The notes beneath the pieces were generated by a model, which was given only the letters and a program-made list of their open reading frames with translations, had not been told where the DNA came from and did not search any database. Below are positions 45,769-57,532 of a stretch of DNA of 64,000 nucleotides, one piece after another. Within the stretch, counting starts at the first letter, position 1. Every line of letters starts with the position of its first letter. Source of the DNA: Gamsiella multidivaricata (taxonomy: Eukaryota; Mortierellomycota; Mortierellomycetes; Mortierellales; Mortierellaceae); assembly GCF_025024155.1 (NCBI RefSeq), contig NW_026251795.1:62001-126000 (forward strand). Reading direction: 5' to 3'. Position numbers and translations under genes: made by a program.

Positions 45769-47114
45769 ATGGGTCTAGAAGATTACTTTTCGATCCCGAT
45801 TTTCTTCATCATCTTTCGAGAGACGACCGAGGCCGCGATCATCGTCTCGGTGTTGCTCTCGTTCCTGAACCAGGTCCTCACAGATGATCCGGCCATGCGC
45901 CGGCGGCTCTCTCGTCAGGTACCGTTCCTTTTCCCTTTGATGTTTCCCATGCCCAGTTTTCTGTGGAAAATAGTATGGTCGGGCGGCGTAAAAAGGGAGG
46001 AAATAAGAAAGTGAGACACTAATTCGTTTATGGTATTTTTTGTTCTTCTTCTTGTTGTTCTTCTTGTATGAACTTAGGTATGGGCGGGCACTGGTCTGGG
46101 GCTACTGGTATCGTTGGCCATTGGCGCGGGGTTCATCGTTGTCTGGTAGGTCTCCAAACTCTTTTTTTTTTTTTTTTTAATCTAATCCTCGCTTTATCCA
46201 CATCAACGCCGTATTCCATCTAACCCCCTCTCATCTCTTGTCGCGCTTCTAAAATCAGGAACCTGTACGCAACGAATCTTTGGGCGGCCAGTGAGGGGAT
46301 CTGGGTTGGCTGCTTCTCGTTCGTGGCGGTCTTGATGATCACGGTCATGGGCGTGGCCATGCTCCGTACGAACCAAATGCAAGAGAAATGGAAACTCAAA
46401 CTCTCCAAAGCCCTCTCGGACGAATCCTCTCACGGTCTGGGCTCCCAATCCCGGAAATACGCCCTCTTCATCCTCCCACTCATCACCCTCCTTCGCGAGG
46501 GGCTCGAGGCCGTCGTCTTCATCGGCGGCGTCACCTTCACGGAAGAACCTCGCGCCGTCCCCCTCGCGGTCCTTACGGGCGTCGCTCTCGGTTGGTTGGT
46601 CGGGTTCGCGATCTATCGGGGTGGAAACCGGATGCAGCTTCATCCCTTCTTTGTCGGCTCGACCTGTTTGTTGATGTTGATCGCCGCCGGCTTGGTCGCC
46701 AAGGGAATCGCCGCCTTTGAGGCCGACGCCTGGATCCGCGCCACGGGCGCACAATCCGATGACGAGGGCTCTTACGATCCCCGAGTCAATGTCTGGGCCC
46801 TCAAGTGCTGTGATCCCAAGCAGCCCGATGCAGGTTGGTGGGGTGTTGCGAATTCCTTGGTCGGTTGGAGTAACGTGGCCTCGTACTGGACCGTTGGCGG
46901 CTATATTCTTTACTGGGCACTCGTCTCTGTTTGGTTGATCAGACTGAAGACCAAGAGAGGGAAGAAGGTCCTCGCGGCGGAACAGCGACCATTGCTCGCT
47001 GCTGCTCCTGCTGGGCCTGCTAGAGCTGTTGGAGACGGTCATGGCAGGAGTACGGGTGCGACCGCGAATTCGGGAGCTCAGGGTTCGAATCGTGATATCA
47101 TCTCGATCGCCTGA
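45769..47114 (+). CDS. FTR1: Ftr1-type high-affinity iron permease
   Basis: The product is a 357-residue plasma-membrane iron permease of the OFeT family. It normally works with a Fet3-type multicopper oxidase that oxidises Fe(II) before uptake. Inferred exons are 45769-45918, 46078-46145 and 46259-47114. Both iron-binding REXXE motifs are intact: FRETTEAAIIVSVLLSF near the start and LLREGLEAVVFIGGV near residue 155. Seven hydrophobic segments can be traced, ending with SYWTVGGYILYWALVSVWLI. The tail is cytosolic with a basic cluster (KTKRGKK) and a Gly/Ala/Ser-rich end. An EDD/EGSYDPR-type loop lies between helices. No FET3 partner is in this window; in many fungi it is adjacent. Two ATCTGATAA sites lie upstream. 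AATAAA is at 47421, after a hexamer repeat. Confidence 0.93.
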
Positions 47115-47127
47115 GGCGCTTTTTATT

Positions 47128-47204
<77 letters not shown>
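47128..47204. repeat. (AACAGC)n tandem repeat in Ftr1 3' region
   Basis: About 13 copies of AACAGC begin 14 bases after the Ftr1 stop, then degrade into GGCAGC and related units to about 47224 and an AAC run to 47270. It would be transcribed in the 3' UTR. On the opposite strand it yields an artificial poly-Leu frame. Confidence 0.9.
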
Positions 47205-47205
<1 letters not shown>

Positions 47206-47420
47206 GGCAGCGGCAGCAACAGCGACTGCAACTGCTGCCACAATAACAAGTATAACAACAACAACAACAATAGTTGGTCATATCTCTAATACCAGTTCAT
47301 ATCACACTATTTCACATCATTCCACATCATTCCACATCATTCCACTTAATCAGATTCACGCAAGGATCTGCTTGCATCGCACAGGACAGCGTGTCTTGTT
47401 GTAGTCTGTAGCAATTCAGC

Positions 47421-47426
47421 AATAAA
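47421..47426 (+). terminator. Candidate poly(A) signal, Ftr1 gene
   Basis: AATAAA followed by an A-rich stretch lies 307 bases after the stop, just beyond the hexamer repeat. Confidence 0.4.
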
Positions 47427-48071
47427 AAAAAAAAAGAAAGAAGAAAAATGACACTGGGCATCATTTTTGCATATAACAAATGATGGATCGTGCGCGTAAG
47501 GAGATTTTATTTTATTTTATTTTTTCAGGCACCGCTGTAATATAGTGACTGCAACGCAGATCTTCCCCTCTCGGCCCGATTGGGAGAGAGAGAGAGAAAA
47601 CACAGACGCGTCGAGCGAGTCGTATTGTTTACAAAGAGATTGGTGGCGTAAAACAACTGTTGCCACGCGAGTGGTCTTTTCAATCTTTTTTTTTTTACTG
47701 CGGAATTGATTTTATTGAATAAAATGGGCGAAGCTATGCTCTCGTTGCTATATGTGAGAGCCGCTATACCACGAACTGAAGACTGAAAGTATCCTTGAGA
47801 GAAAAGTAAGAAGAAGCGAGAATGAAAAGCGGAAAGAGAACAGTGAAAAAGGTGAAAAGTGAAAAGTGAAAAAGGTGAAAGGTGAAAGGTGGACGGTGGA
47901 CGGTGGACGGTACAAGATGAAAGGCAAAGATGACAGAGAAACGTATGGAGTTGAACGCTGGCCTGGAGGTTGGTCCAGTAAGAATCTAAAAACATTGCTT
48001 TCAAGAACTCTTCAAGACGACACAGGCAGGCTCCTTGATCTCATCCCATAATCCCACATGCAGTGACACAT

Positions 48072-49988
48072 CTAACGCTCACGCTCGTGGTCTTCCAAGG
48101 AGGACTCTGGGTTGCTGCCCGCCTCCAGCTGATACAGGTCCACGTACTTGCGGAGCTCATCCTCCAGTGACAGGATGTAATCAACGGCTGGTAGAGAAAT
48201 CAAAACAAAACAAGAGAAACACATGTTTAGTTAGTTTATTTTCCTCCAACTCGATCACGGTCCCGAGGCTATTGTTTTGTTGTTTTGTACCTTTCCGCAG
48301 GATGGTAGCCTTTGAATCCGTGTTCTGGGCACACCTAAGTAACAGAGAAACAAGGAAAAAACAACAGGGAGATTAGAACGATATAGGATTCCAAACGCAG
48401 GGATGCTTATCACCCATTATTTTTCGTATCTTCCCGGACCATGGGCCATGGGGGGCACATACTCTGGGATAACGCTCTTCAGCTCATCGAATCCGCCGTT
48501 GATCTTTTCACGTCGCTTCTGCTCTGAAATAATATGTGCAACGCGGCGTGTCGGATCCACGGGCTCCTTGGGCGTTGGAAGCGTGCTCGCTAGCTTACGC
48601 GTCTGACGACCATGATACTTGCGAGGGGCCGATGTCTGTGGGGGACGCGGTGGGAGGACACGTGCTGGAGGGACGATGCGAGGGGCGGGGATCGTAAGAC
48701 TCTTGCTCCTGGATCGCTGCTGCTGATCCTGCTGATCCTGCTGATCCTCCTCCTGCTGCTGCTGCTGCTGCTGATGATGATGATGATGATAATGGTGATA
48801 CTGATTCTGCTGCTGCTGCTGGGCATGCTGGTTCTGCTGCTGCTGGAGCGAGTTGAAGCTCGAATGGGCAGGAAGCGAGGACGACATGGCAGCAGAAGTC
48901 ATCTGCTGTTGCTGACGCTGGATATGCTGGGTCAGTGCGGACGAAAAGGCGCTGAAGGAGGGAGCCTGGCCGGCGACGGAAGTTGGCATGAATCCGCCGC
49001 CGTCGCCACCATGGTGAGTGATCAGCCCCGAAGACTGGTTATGGTAGATCATAGGCAGACTCTGGGGCTGGAAGGAGGAGGTTGTGGGTGTAGAAGCCAT
49101 CTGGCTTGAGTAATGTGAGGGGGAGAGTGCCGTGCGACCACGGGATCCGGGAGGCATCGACATGGGCATAGTAGAAGAAGAGGATGAGGGGGAAGAGGTC
49201 GGCATCACCGAAAGCGACGCCAGGGACGCCAGAGAGGATTCGATCCCGTGGATGCTGTTGCCGGTGTTGCCGCCGTGGTTATGGGAGTGGTGGTTGTGGT
49301 GAGGGTAGCCAGAACCAGAGGATAGGAGGCCGGGGGAGAGCATGGACGCGGTCATGGAGCTGGGCTCGGAGGTGATGGATCCAGGCGAAGACGGCGACAG
49401 GGGCGAGGAGGGAGTGAGGCCCGTGAACCCGGAGGGGATGGCAAAGCCCTGGGTGAGCTGTGGATGAGACAGACTGCGGTGAGGATTGAGCCCCTGCATG
49501 TCGCTCTGGCTGTTGCGGCCATCGGACCTGTTGCCGTCGTCCTCGTCCAGGTCGATGTCCTCGTCAATGTCCTCGTCGCTATCCATGTCGTCCGAGTTCT
49601 TGATGTTGATATGCTGGTGGCCACCGCCGCTTCCGAAGGACTGTTGCTGGAAGGCGCCGGTACGGTCGCGGTTGTTGCTGGTACTGGAGCTGTTGTTGCT
49701 GCTGTTGTTGTTGTTGCTATTGTTGTTGTTGTTGCCACCGGTGCTGTGAGTTGGAGAGGAACCATTCTGGGAGTTCTTCTTTTTGCCACCAATTCCGTAG
49801 CCGTGCGACTGCTGCTGCTGTAGCCGCTGGTGGTGCTGGATCTGCTCCTGGAGATGGCGGAGCTGCTGCGACTGCGGGAGATGACTCAGCGGGTTATCGA
49901 GCCCCAGGGCGGAGGCGGGCTTGGACCATGCGGGGGGCGGATTCATGTCCAGATCGGGGACAAAGGACGTGTGTGAAGTAGGGTGCAT
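48072..49988 (-). CDS. bHLH transcription factor with Gln/Asn/His-rich N-terminus
   Basis: The product is a 561-residue nuclear DNA-binding protein. Inferred exons are 49988-48463, 48334-48291 (44 nt) and 48187-48072. The basic region RRVAHIISEQKRREKING (about residue 479) holds the His/Glu/Arg positions expected of class B factors that bind CACGTG E-boxes. Helix 1 is FDELKSVIPE. The tiny exon 2 supplies the loop and start of helix 2 (CAQNTDSKATILRK). Exon 3 completes helix 2 and a zipper-like stretch (AVDYILSLEDELRKYVDLY), with a DHERER end. The first 470 residues are low complexity: Q-, N-, S- and H-rich tracts and an acidic block (SDEDIDEDIDLDEDD), typical of activation regions. Targets are unknown; Ino2/Ino4-, Cbf1- or USF-like roles are all possible. 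Confidence 0.88.
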
Positions 49989-52718
49989 GGAGTGGTTTCT
50001 TGAGCTACTCTCGATTGTTCAAAGGCACGACTGCTTGATGGGGTGTTGCGCTGTTTAGAGTGTTTACAGGCAGTTTAGAGGGAGAAAGAGGAGAAGAAGA
50101 AGAAGGAGAAGGAGAAGGAGAAGGAGAAGGAGAAGAGTGGATGTTGTAGAATGAGGAGGAGAAGGAGGAGAAGAGGAGGAAGGGAAGGGCGGGGAGTGGG
50201 AAGAGAGGATGAAAGGGTTTAGGGAGAAAGGATCCAGCCTGGATCAGTCAAGTGAGGGGTGGAGGGAAGTGGGGGGGAAAGGGAGGGAGGTGGAGGAGAC
50301 AGTGTGGAGGAGGAGGAGGAGAGGGGGAGGAGGAGGATGTCGCTGAAGAAGAGGGATATGGATGAGAAGCAGGAAGGGCGGAGGACTATAAGAAGAGGGA
50401 GCACAAAGCAGAGGAGAGGAAAGGAGGGAAAGGACGGGGGAAGAGGCGGACGTTATATATCCGATCACCGACTGCTCGGATGGAGTGTCGATGGATGGTG
50501 GAAGCGAACACTGGACTGCCGGGCGACTGCAGTACAAACACTAGCCTGCGATAATGAATGAAAGATAAACGATGGTTTCACTCACTCTCTATCAGCCCTG
50601 CTGGATTTATATATATCGCTCAATAGAATCTCTCTATTCATCCCTGCTTTCATTCAATCAACAAGAACCCTGGCTTCCCCCCATGGTCAACCGGTCCCCT
50701 TCTCGCGAGAACTGGACCCTTTTACGGTCAATCGTGGACAGGAACCAGCTGGCCAGCATGTCCACATTCTACGGCACGTATAATCCAGCTGCGGAGGAAT
50801 CTTTTTTTTATATACTTTTGATAACCAACTTGCTGTCAAAAGATACCTTGTTCGCCTTCAAAGAGAGTTACAGTGCATTGTAATGTAATGTAATGTACTA
50901 CATGCGCCATTTACGATTACAAGCATAGGTCAATCCTCAGTAACAGACGACATAAAGAGAGGACGTAGGGGTGATCTCGGGGAGAGGTCAAAAGATTGAT
51001 AGAAAAAGAGAAAGAGCGAGTCCTGAACCATGGACAATGACATAGATTAAAAAGATATAGCTACATAGCAATTGTACTCTGTCCCACTTATCTATTGTTC
51101 AGCATTCGTTGTTTCCATTCCGCTTGTAGGTAACGGTTGACTGTACCATGGAAAGAGTATACCTAGAGAGTCAACAAGGAAACAGAGAACCTGCGCGTGT
51201 GTGTTATGTTCTTTATGGATGCAGTCGCGCACAATCCACGTCCACGTTTGACCCAGGGTCGTTTGACACATTCTTTTCTTTTTTTTCTTCCTATGCTATG
51301 CTATGCTATGCCATGCCACGCCATTCTATGTCATTGCCACGAAAACAACAGAAGAACGACTCTCTCATACTCTCTTCCTCACTCGCTTTCCTTCTCGCCC
51401 TTCCCTTCTCGATCTACCGATCCACTTCTCCTCCCTCGATCCGCAAGAGCCTGTTACAGGTGACACTGATACGCTCTAACAATAACAGTGTCAGTTTGCT
51501 GTTGGTCCTCACAGGAATAGCATGGAACATGGTGCACTGGAGCGTCGAGGATGAGAAAGAGAGAAGGGGTGCAGGAGAAAAGGAAAACTCTAAGGAGCGA
51601 ACGATGTTATCAGCAATCTCCATCCCCTTCTTCCCATCGCTCCCTCTTTTTTTCTCACTTTGAGACGCATTGGTTTTTTGTCACGGATATCCGGGGGGTT
51701 TCTAATCTCTTTTGGATAGGAACATGTGGTTAGCAACAAGCGAGTCGACCCTTTCTTCCCCTCATTCTCCCCCCTTTTTAGCATTAACGTTCCCTTTGTC
51801 CCTTTGTGTTGGGCGACGAAGCTCTTTTTGATCCCAATTGTGTCAATTTTCATATGACAGCGGCGGAAGTGGCACGTTTTTTCTTGTTTTTGTTTTTTTA
51901 TTGTTTGTGTTCTTATATATTTCGGTATTCCTACTATTCCCACGTTCTCGATGGGTCCAAATCGCGATATATGTCCGAAAAAAGAGTCTTGGACTGAACA
52001 CCTCTCGCTTTATCATTCATTCTTTATCTAGAATCCACCCTACTCATCTCTTCGCTCGCCTAGAACGTTGTAGTCTACCCCACCACTGCTTCTTGCAGGG
52101 GAAGGGGGGGGGGGGTGCAAGCAAAGCGCCTAGCCCATCCATCCATCCTTCCACCCCCACCAGCCAATAATTACAGGCCTTGTCTATGACAAGAAATCAG
52201 CTACTGTGCGTATGGGCGATAAAATATAAAAAATTCCGTGGATTCTTTAAAGAGATAGAGGAATCGATCCTGATTGGGCAAACAGGATGCGGGGTCTGTA
52301 GTCACTGGTCTCCTGCAGCCAACTTTAAAAAAAAGAAACCACTCTTCCCCGTACACCCTTTACCGCCCGGCGTCCATCCGCCCATGGTCTTCCGCCAGAT
52401 CCTTCTTGGGGCACAGTTACAGTAAGCAAAAGAAAACAGCTCGATTGCTCTCGCATCATGCGTCTTCAAGCACTTCCCAGGGACTATCTCTCAGTGGCGG
52501 CCGGGATCCAAAATTTGAAATCCAACCAACAGCCTATACGGGCACAAGCCTCCCCCTAGCGCGCCCTGATAGATTGTATCCTGCTTCGGGACACACTGCC
52601 CCCAATCTGTTGGCGCAGCCCTTCATTATTTCCAGACTAAAACGCATTTATACAACAATACATTCTACATACACGACAACACGACACGACACGACACGAC
52701 ACAATCTATGCCGCCGAT
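49989..52718. other. 2.7-kb intergenic region, purine tract and microsatellites
   Basis: The region lies upstream of the bHLH gene and downstream of the acyl-CoA oxidase. From about 50070 to 50450 the plus strand is very purine-rich (GAAGGA, GGAGGA and similar runs). (CTATG)4 lies at 51291-51310. A G11 run is at about 52105. An ACGAC/CGACA repeat at about 52672-52702 sits next to the acyl-CoA oxidase stop. No gene is supported. Confidence 0.5.
50453..50459 (-). promoter_or_regulatory. Candidate TATA box, bHLH gene
   Basis: TATATAA on the minus strand, about 465 bases upstream of the bHLH ATG. The intervening stretch is almost purely pyrimidine on that strand, which would be a long CT-rich leader. 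Confidence 0.45.
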
Positions 52719-55304
52719 CTACAGCTTGAGCTCGCCATGTTTCTTGAGCAGCGGGCGGATATACTCCTCATACCCCTCGCATACCTCCTGCCTATTCAAC
52801 GGCTCCGTCTGCGCCTTATCCCACAATCTCCTGTACGCGTCTCCGTCATTGGCACCCAAGGCAGAATTCAACAAGAAATCCGGATGATCAAACGCATCCA
52901 CAAGTCCCACTGCATCATCCGCCAGGCTCGCCACCAAGATCTTCACCTGGGCCCTCAGTAACTGACACTGCACCGGTGACAGATACGCGTCCTCGGCGAA
53001 ATCCGCCAAGTTCGTCTGGATCGTATGCAGTGCATGTAAATTCGAGAGCGTCTTCAAAACCGCGACCGACTCTGGCTTCGCACCTCGGTCCTCGTCCTCG
53101 GTCGGATGCTCGGCCTCTTGGATCGACTGCATGAACCAAAGGGCCATTACATACTGCGCGTGCGCATGCGAGATCCTGTAGCACTCAATATTGTGATCAG
53201 ACCAGGCCTTGCCGATCGATGAATCTAATCCACCGCCCGCCTCTACAGCGTCACTCAACTCCATGGCAAGACGCGCACAGCGGTGCTCAAACGCCGCAAG
53301 CTGGATCTCGGGGCGCAACCAGTCCTCCAATTTGGTCACCGAGCAGGTCGATCTTGCAAAATGGTCTCGATTGAGAGCCGGAAGCAGGTACTTGGAATAT
53401 GGTGTAACCTTCTCAGGATCCGCCCGTGCGATCTTGATTTCCTTGAGCAGATATCTCGCCATCTGCTGCGTGAGCACATAGTTATCGCCCTCATACGTGT
53501 TCGACGGCACGATCGCCGCGAAAAGGTGTGCCAGCCCCGAGAAATACGAGTAGCCGTGCCCACCCATCAGTTTACGGCACTCTTCCGTCCCTCCAGCGCC
53601 GATCGTGGTGCAGTAGGACTTGAGTGCCGAGGACATGGCGTGGACCTCAGCCAGGGCGTCAATGTTGCCCTTGGTGAGTCCTGTCATCAGGTTGATATAC
53701 ATGTTCATCATGACCGTACCGGCGGCAAAGAGCGCATAGGCCTGGGCAATCATGGGGAAGAGACGGTTCTGGACCATGGGGTAGTTGATCACCTGGGTCT
53801 CCAGCCCTGGGTTCAGATCGGCATCATTGCGCTGGGTCGGGTTGTTGAACTGGCGACGAATAGTCAGATAGCGTGTAGCGACGGTCGTGGCACGCGAGAG
53901 GTATTGGCCCATTTGTCGGATTAGGACCGATCTCAGCAGGACCATTGATCCATAAGATAGCTATCGATCGTGCGGAGGTACATGATTAGGGTTAGTCTAT
54001 GCAGGTCAAATCTTACGTGACTGAAGCACCGTATGTACTGAGGCATATATTACCTTGGCATGGGGTGGTTTCGTGTAGACACCATCTCTCGAGACCTTTG
54101 AGAATCGCATCAGCATGTTCTCGCGAGGGATACGGTACTTTTTGAACCGGGCAACTAAAAGTCCAGATTGAAAAGCAATAAGTGGGCCAAGGTCAGCTCT
54201 TGTTTTTGCTTCTCCACCAAAGCATAATGTACTTGTGCACTTACAGCCGTTCTCCATTTTGTTGAACCCTCCGTATGCCTTGGGTCCAATGTCTCCGACT
54301 TCGATACCAGGAAAGGGCTTGTGGTCCTCCAGTGATCGAATAGGGACCACAAAGACATGAGCGCCGTAGTCTTTGCCATCAATAATCAGCTTGGCCTGAA
54401 CGACCGCATGGGTACAAATGGCGCCCAGTCCTCCAATCCACCACTTGGCAGCCGTAAAGGTTGTGCTGTCGATCTCCCACTCGTCCGTCTCTCTGACGAA
54501 GGTCGCAGTGGTTTCGAGCCCAGAGAGGTTTGAACCGTGACCGAGCTCTGTTTGGGCATAGCAGCCGATGATCTGGTATTGTTCGGCGGGAGGAATCCAT
54601 TTCTCGATCTGTTCGTCAGTTCCTTGAGAATTGATCACCGGGATGAATGCTACGACGACGATGTTTTCAGTGAGTAACTCTATCGTATGTCGCATTTTCT
54701 TTTTTCTTTTTTTAATAATATTGGAGCCCTTTACCTCCGTTGTGTAGCAAGAGCTGTCGATGACAAGAGCAAATGTGTGGAGTATGTGTGGAGTATGTGT
54801 GGGGTATGAAAATAAAAGACAGGCACAAGTGTTAGACTTAATTTCGCACGTACTTCACAAAATCCGTTCTAGGAAATGCCGTCCTTACAGGAATAGGATC
54901 ATCGACAGCCTCGATCATGGTGGCAAAGTCCAAGTCGTTCAGTTCGTACTCCATCTTGATCTCCGCCAGTCGGGCAGACATGGCAATACCGCGCTTGACT
55001 GCGTCTGTGTGGTTCAGCCAGCCCCTGACAAGACAGTGAATGACAGGGACCAAAAAATAAAACTCTGTCAGTGAATAAAACCCACTTGACCAGTGGAATG
55101 ACCCTCTGTATCCAGTACATATAGCGAAACATACCAGTCGTCCTTGTTAAAGACCGGCTCCTTGGCCAGTAGGCCGACAATGTATCGACGGTGCTCCACA
55201 TTGGCGCGGCCGCCGTAGAGATAATCGGTCATGTCATTGACATCGAAGCTGGTCTTTGTCCTAGCATGGGCCAGGTCCTTCTTGTTTTGCGAATCCTCAG
55301 TCAT
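52719..55304 (-). CDS. Acyl-CoA oxidase (peroxisomal beta-oxidation)
   Basis: The product is a 690-residue FAD enzyme that catalyses the first step of peroxisomal beta-oxidation, desaturating acyl-CoA and producing H2O2. Inferred exons are 55304-55135, 55024-54889, 54753-54735, 54649-54245, 54154-54054 and 53960-52719. Landmarks are IGCYAQTELGHGSNLSGLE (FAD/substrate motif), TFTAAKWWIGGLG, RIPRENMLMRFSKVS, YLTIRRQFNN, and YEGDNYVLTQQMARYLLK near the catalytic Glu region. HGYSYFSGL and the C-terminal LRAQVKIL helices also fit acyl-CoA oxidases. Exon 3 is only 19 nt and encodes LLLHNG, yet it fits phase and the family (PLxLHxG before the middle domain). The protein ends in ELKL, not a canonical SKL/AKL peroxisomal signal, so import may use another route, as for some yeast acyl-CoA oxidases. 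Confidence 0.92.
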
Positions 55305-56257
55305 GCTCCAATGATAAGAAGTCAGGACAAGTGGTCAAGTTAAAAAGTACACACGAAAGTGGGAAGTGGAATGAGATGAGAGAGTGAAAGACAAATGAAG
55401 TTTTTGCTGGGTCAAGATGTGAATCTCTGACCGGGATCTCTATTTGAGTCCTTTCTGCCCACAAACGAACCGATTGTCTTTGTGTTCTTGTGTTTCAACC
55501 CTCGGCTGGCCCCTCCTTCCAGGCACGGTACGCATGTGCATCTCTAGGCGAAATTGCGCTTTGCGCATCTATCACGGCTAGGAAGCTTGAGCAGCATTGG
55601 GCAGGTTTTTGTTTTGCGGCCACCGGTGGCAGGTCTGTAATTATGTCTGTCGGATCCGGTTGGCTTTATGGATTTCTTTGTCTTTTCGGTCCACCCTCCT
55701 ACGTCCAACAAGAAAACAACAAAAGCAAAAACAAAAACAAAAAAAAAGCGAGCCGTTCTTGCGCCGCGTGTCAACCGTATGTTATGTCTAGCTACGAGAT
55801 GTTGTTGGGCTAGCCTGCAGATCGATTTCTGGGAGGGCGAAGAACGACCAGTATCAAGCAAGGTCCGCAGAAACATTCAGCATTGCGGTGGGCGCACCGC
55901 CAATAAACGAAGCGCGTCTCAAAGCGCGTACTGGCGTCGACTGGAAATCCTATATTTCAGTACCATGGAAGACCATTGATGCAAAGCGCGTCGATGCATC
56001 TCGATACCTAGGAGTATCAAAGGGGTACCTGGTGGTGAGCTTTCAAGGCCTCTCTACCTGACATTTCAGAGCATGGTGACTGCCTAGAGGGCACCGTGGC
56101 TTGCTATAAGATCACTGCTACAAGCATCCTGTCTGCATCATTGCCTGCTTCTTCATCAACTGTGCCGACCGACTGCCAGCCCTCGCACTCGCCAGAAAGA
56201 GAAAAGAGAACCAACAACTCAGGACAGGCCTGTAACATTGCCCTCCGGAATAGAGCT
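55305..56257. other. Divergent promoter region
   Basis: Between acyl-CoA oxidase (-) and the DNAJC8-like gene (+). It includes an A-rich AAAACAA repeat at about 55708-55747. No supported gene. Confidence 0.5.
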
Positions 56258-57090
56258 ATGGCTGACATCGACATTGACCGTTTGCTGGAAGTGGAGGCAT
56301 CTGCCATTCAAAAGGATGCAGAGGTCGAGCGTATCATGGCCTGCTTCAAGCTGGACCCGTACGATATCCTGGAACTGGACGTCGGATGCGTAGAGAAGGA
56401 CATTAAGATGGCATACCGCAAAAAGTCGTAAGTCCATGTCGTTCCAGGATCTATTTGCAGACTTATGACCATACTGAATTGGTGGATATCTTTGCCTTTC
56501 AGAGCATCACACCAGGCTGACAGGCATTGTATGCAACTGTCCTCTCTAGGCTGATGATCCATCCAGATAAGGTCAACCACCTCAAGGCCCGCGACGCATT
56601 CGATCTCCTAAAGAAAGCAGAGACAGATCTCATGGATCCTGCCAGGCGTTCCTTCCTGAACAGCATCATCGAAGAAGCCAAATTCGAGGTCAAGAAGGCC
56701 CAGCCTTTGAATATGGCCCCGACGGACCCCTTCTTCACCTCACCCGTCTACAAATCATTGGTCAAGCAAAAGACAAAGGATTTGCTGATCGAGGTCGAGC
56801 TGCGGAAGCGGAAGCTGATGAAGAAGGAGATGGAAGCTGAGGGTGAGCAGGCAAGGAAGCAGGACGAGGTCCTTTCTGAACGGAAACGGAAACAGGAGGC
56901 ACAGAAGGTCTGGGAGGACTCGAGGGATGACCGTGTTCAGGGCTGGAGAAACTTCCAGGCGGGCAAGACTTCAGGCGGGAAGATCAAAAAGAAGAAGCCT
57001 TCGACGTTCCGGCCACCCAAGGCTGTCGCAGAGGATGCAACGCCCTACAGCAAGCGGCCGACGACGTCTTCTGCCACTGAAGGCTTTTAG
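56258..57090 (+). CDS. DNAJC8/Spf31-like J-domain splicing protein
   Basis: The product is a 236-residue nuclear J-domain protein. It resembles human DNAJC8 and fission yeast Spf31, which associate with spliceosomal complexes and recruit Hsp70. Exons are 56258-56427 and 56550-57090. The J-domain runs from DPYDILELDVGCVEKDIKMA to about residue 115. The intron splits it just before the HPD motif, which reads SLMIHPDKVNH after joining. The long charged helix (ELRKRKLMKKEMEAEGEQAR) is followed by the family's C-terminal block SRDDRVQGWRNFQAG, KIKKKKPSTFRPPK. The order and C-terminal block match DNAJC8 closely, and length is similar to the family. The ATG at 56258 was chosen as the first that keeps the acidic N-terminal helix. 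An upstream frame from 56096 has no family likeness. Confidence 0.88.
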
Positions 57091-57532
57091 ACTGAACATG
57101 TATATACAATAATGTAAAAAAAATAAAAAAAATGAACGCGTAGTGATTACACAGTCTCTACATTCCTTGGTCTGCATGCAGCCACTCCTCTCTCTCTCAC
57201 CTCCCCAAAACGCTGACACTTTCGGCTGTGTGTCTTGACCCCTTCTTCCGTCATCCACTACCACACTGACATTGCATCGGCTCCTGCCTACTCTGAACCC
57301 ATCCCCCTTTTTCACTACAGAAGGAAAGCAAAGGTATGCGAATAAAAAAAGGAACCATACAGAGGAAGGCCCTTTCTCTATCAGAATCCCCTCCTCCTCT
57401 TCTTTTGGTTCTTCCTCCACCTTTGCCTTCTATACCCTCCCATGCACACATTGAGCCCATGGGATATATGAATCGTTTTTGAACTATACCCATATCATTG
57501 TCACCTTTATACCACATCTTCATTATTTTACA
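57091..57532. other. Spacer between DNAJC8-like and GH81 genes
   Basis: A-rich tail with AATAAA-like words at about 57118-57130, then a CT-rich leader for the glucanase gene. No gene is supported. Confidence 0.5.

Larger units (their letters stand above)
47115..48071. other. Convergent spacer between Ftr1 and bHLH genes
   Basis: It contains the AACAGC repeat, a CATTCCACAT-type triplicated word at about 47310-47345, and a (TTTTA)n run at about 47507-47525. A GGTGAAAAGTGAAAA purine repeat lies at about 47846-47895 and would be in the bHLH 3' UTR. No gene is supported. Confidence 0.5.

Noticed and set aside
46203..47270. 355-codon open frame on the minus strand over FTR1
   Set aside because: It is the shadow of the FTR1 coding exon plus the AACAGC repeat, which reads as poly-Leu; the plus-strand product is a clear permease.
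48612..49823. Several plus-strand frames rich in Leu, Val and Ser
   Set aside because: Antisense to the triplet-repeat coding region of the bHLH gene.
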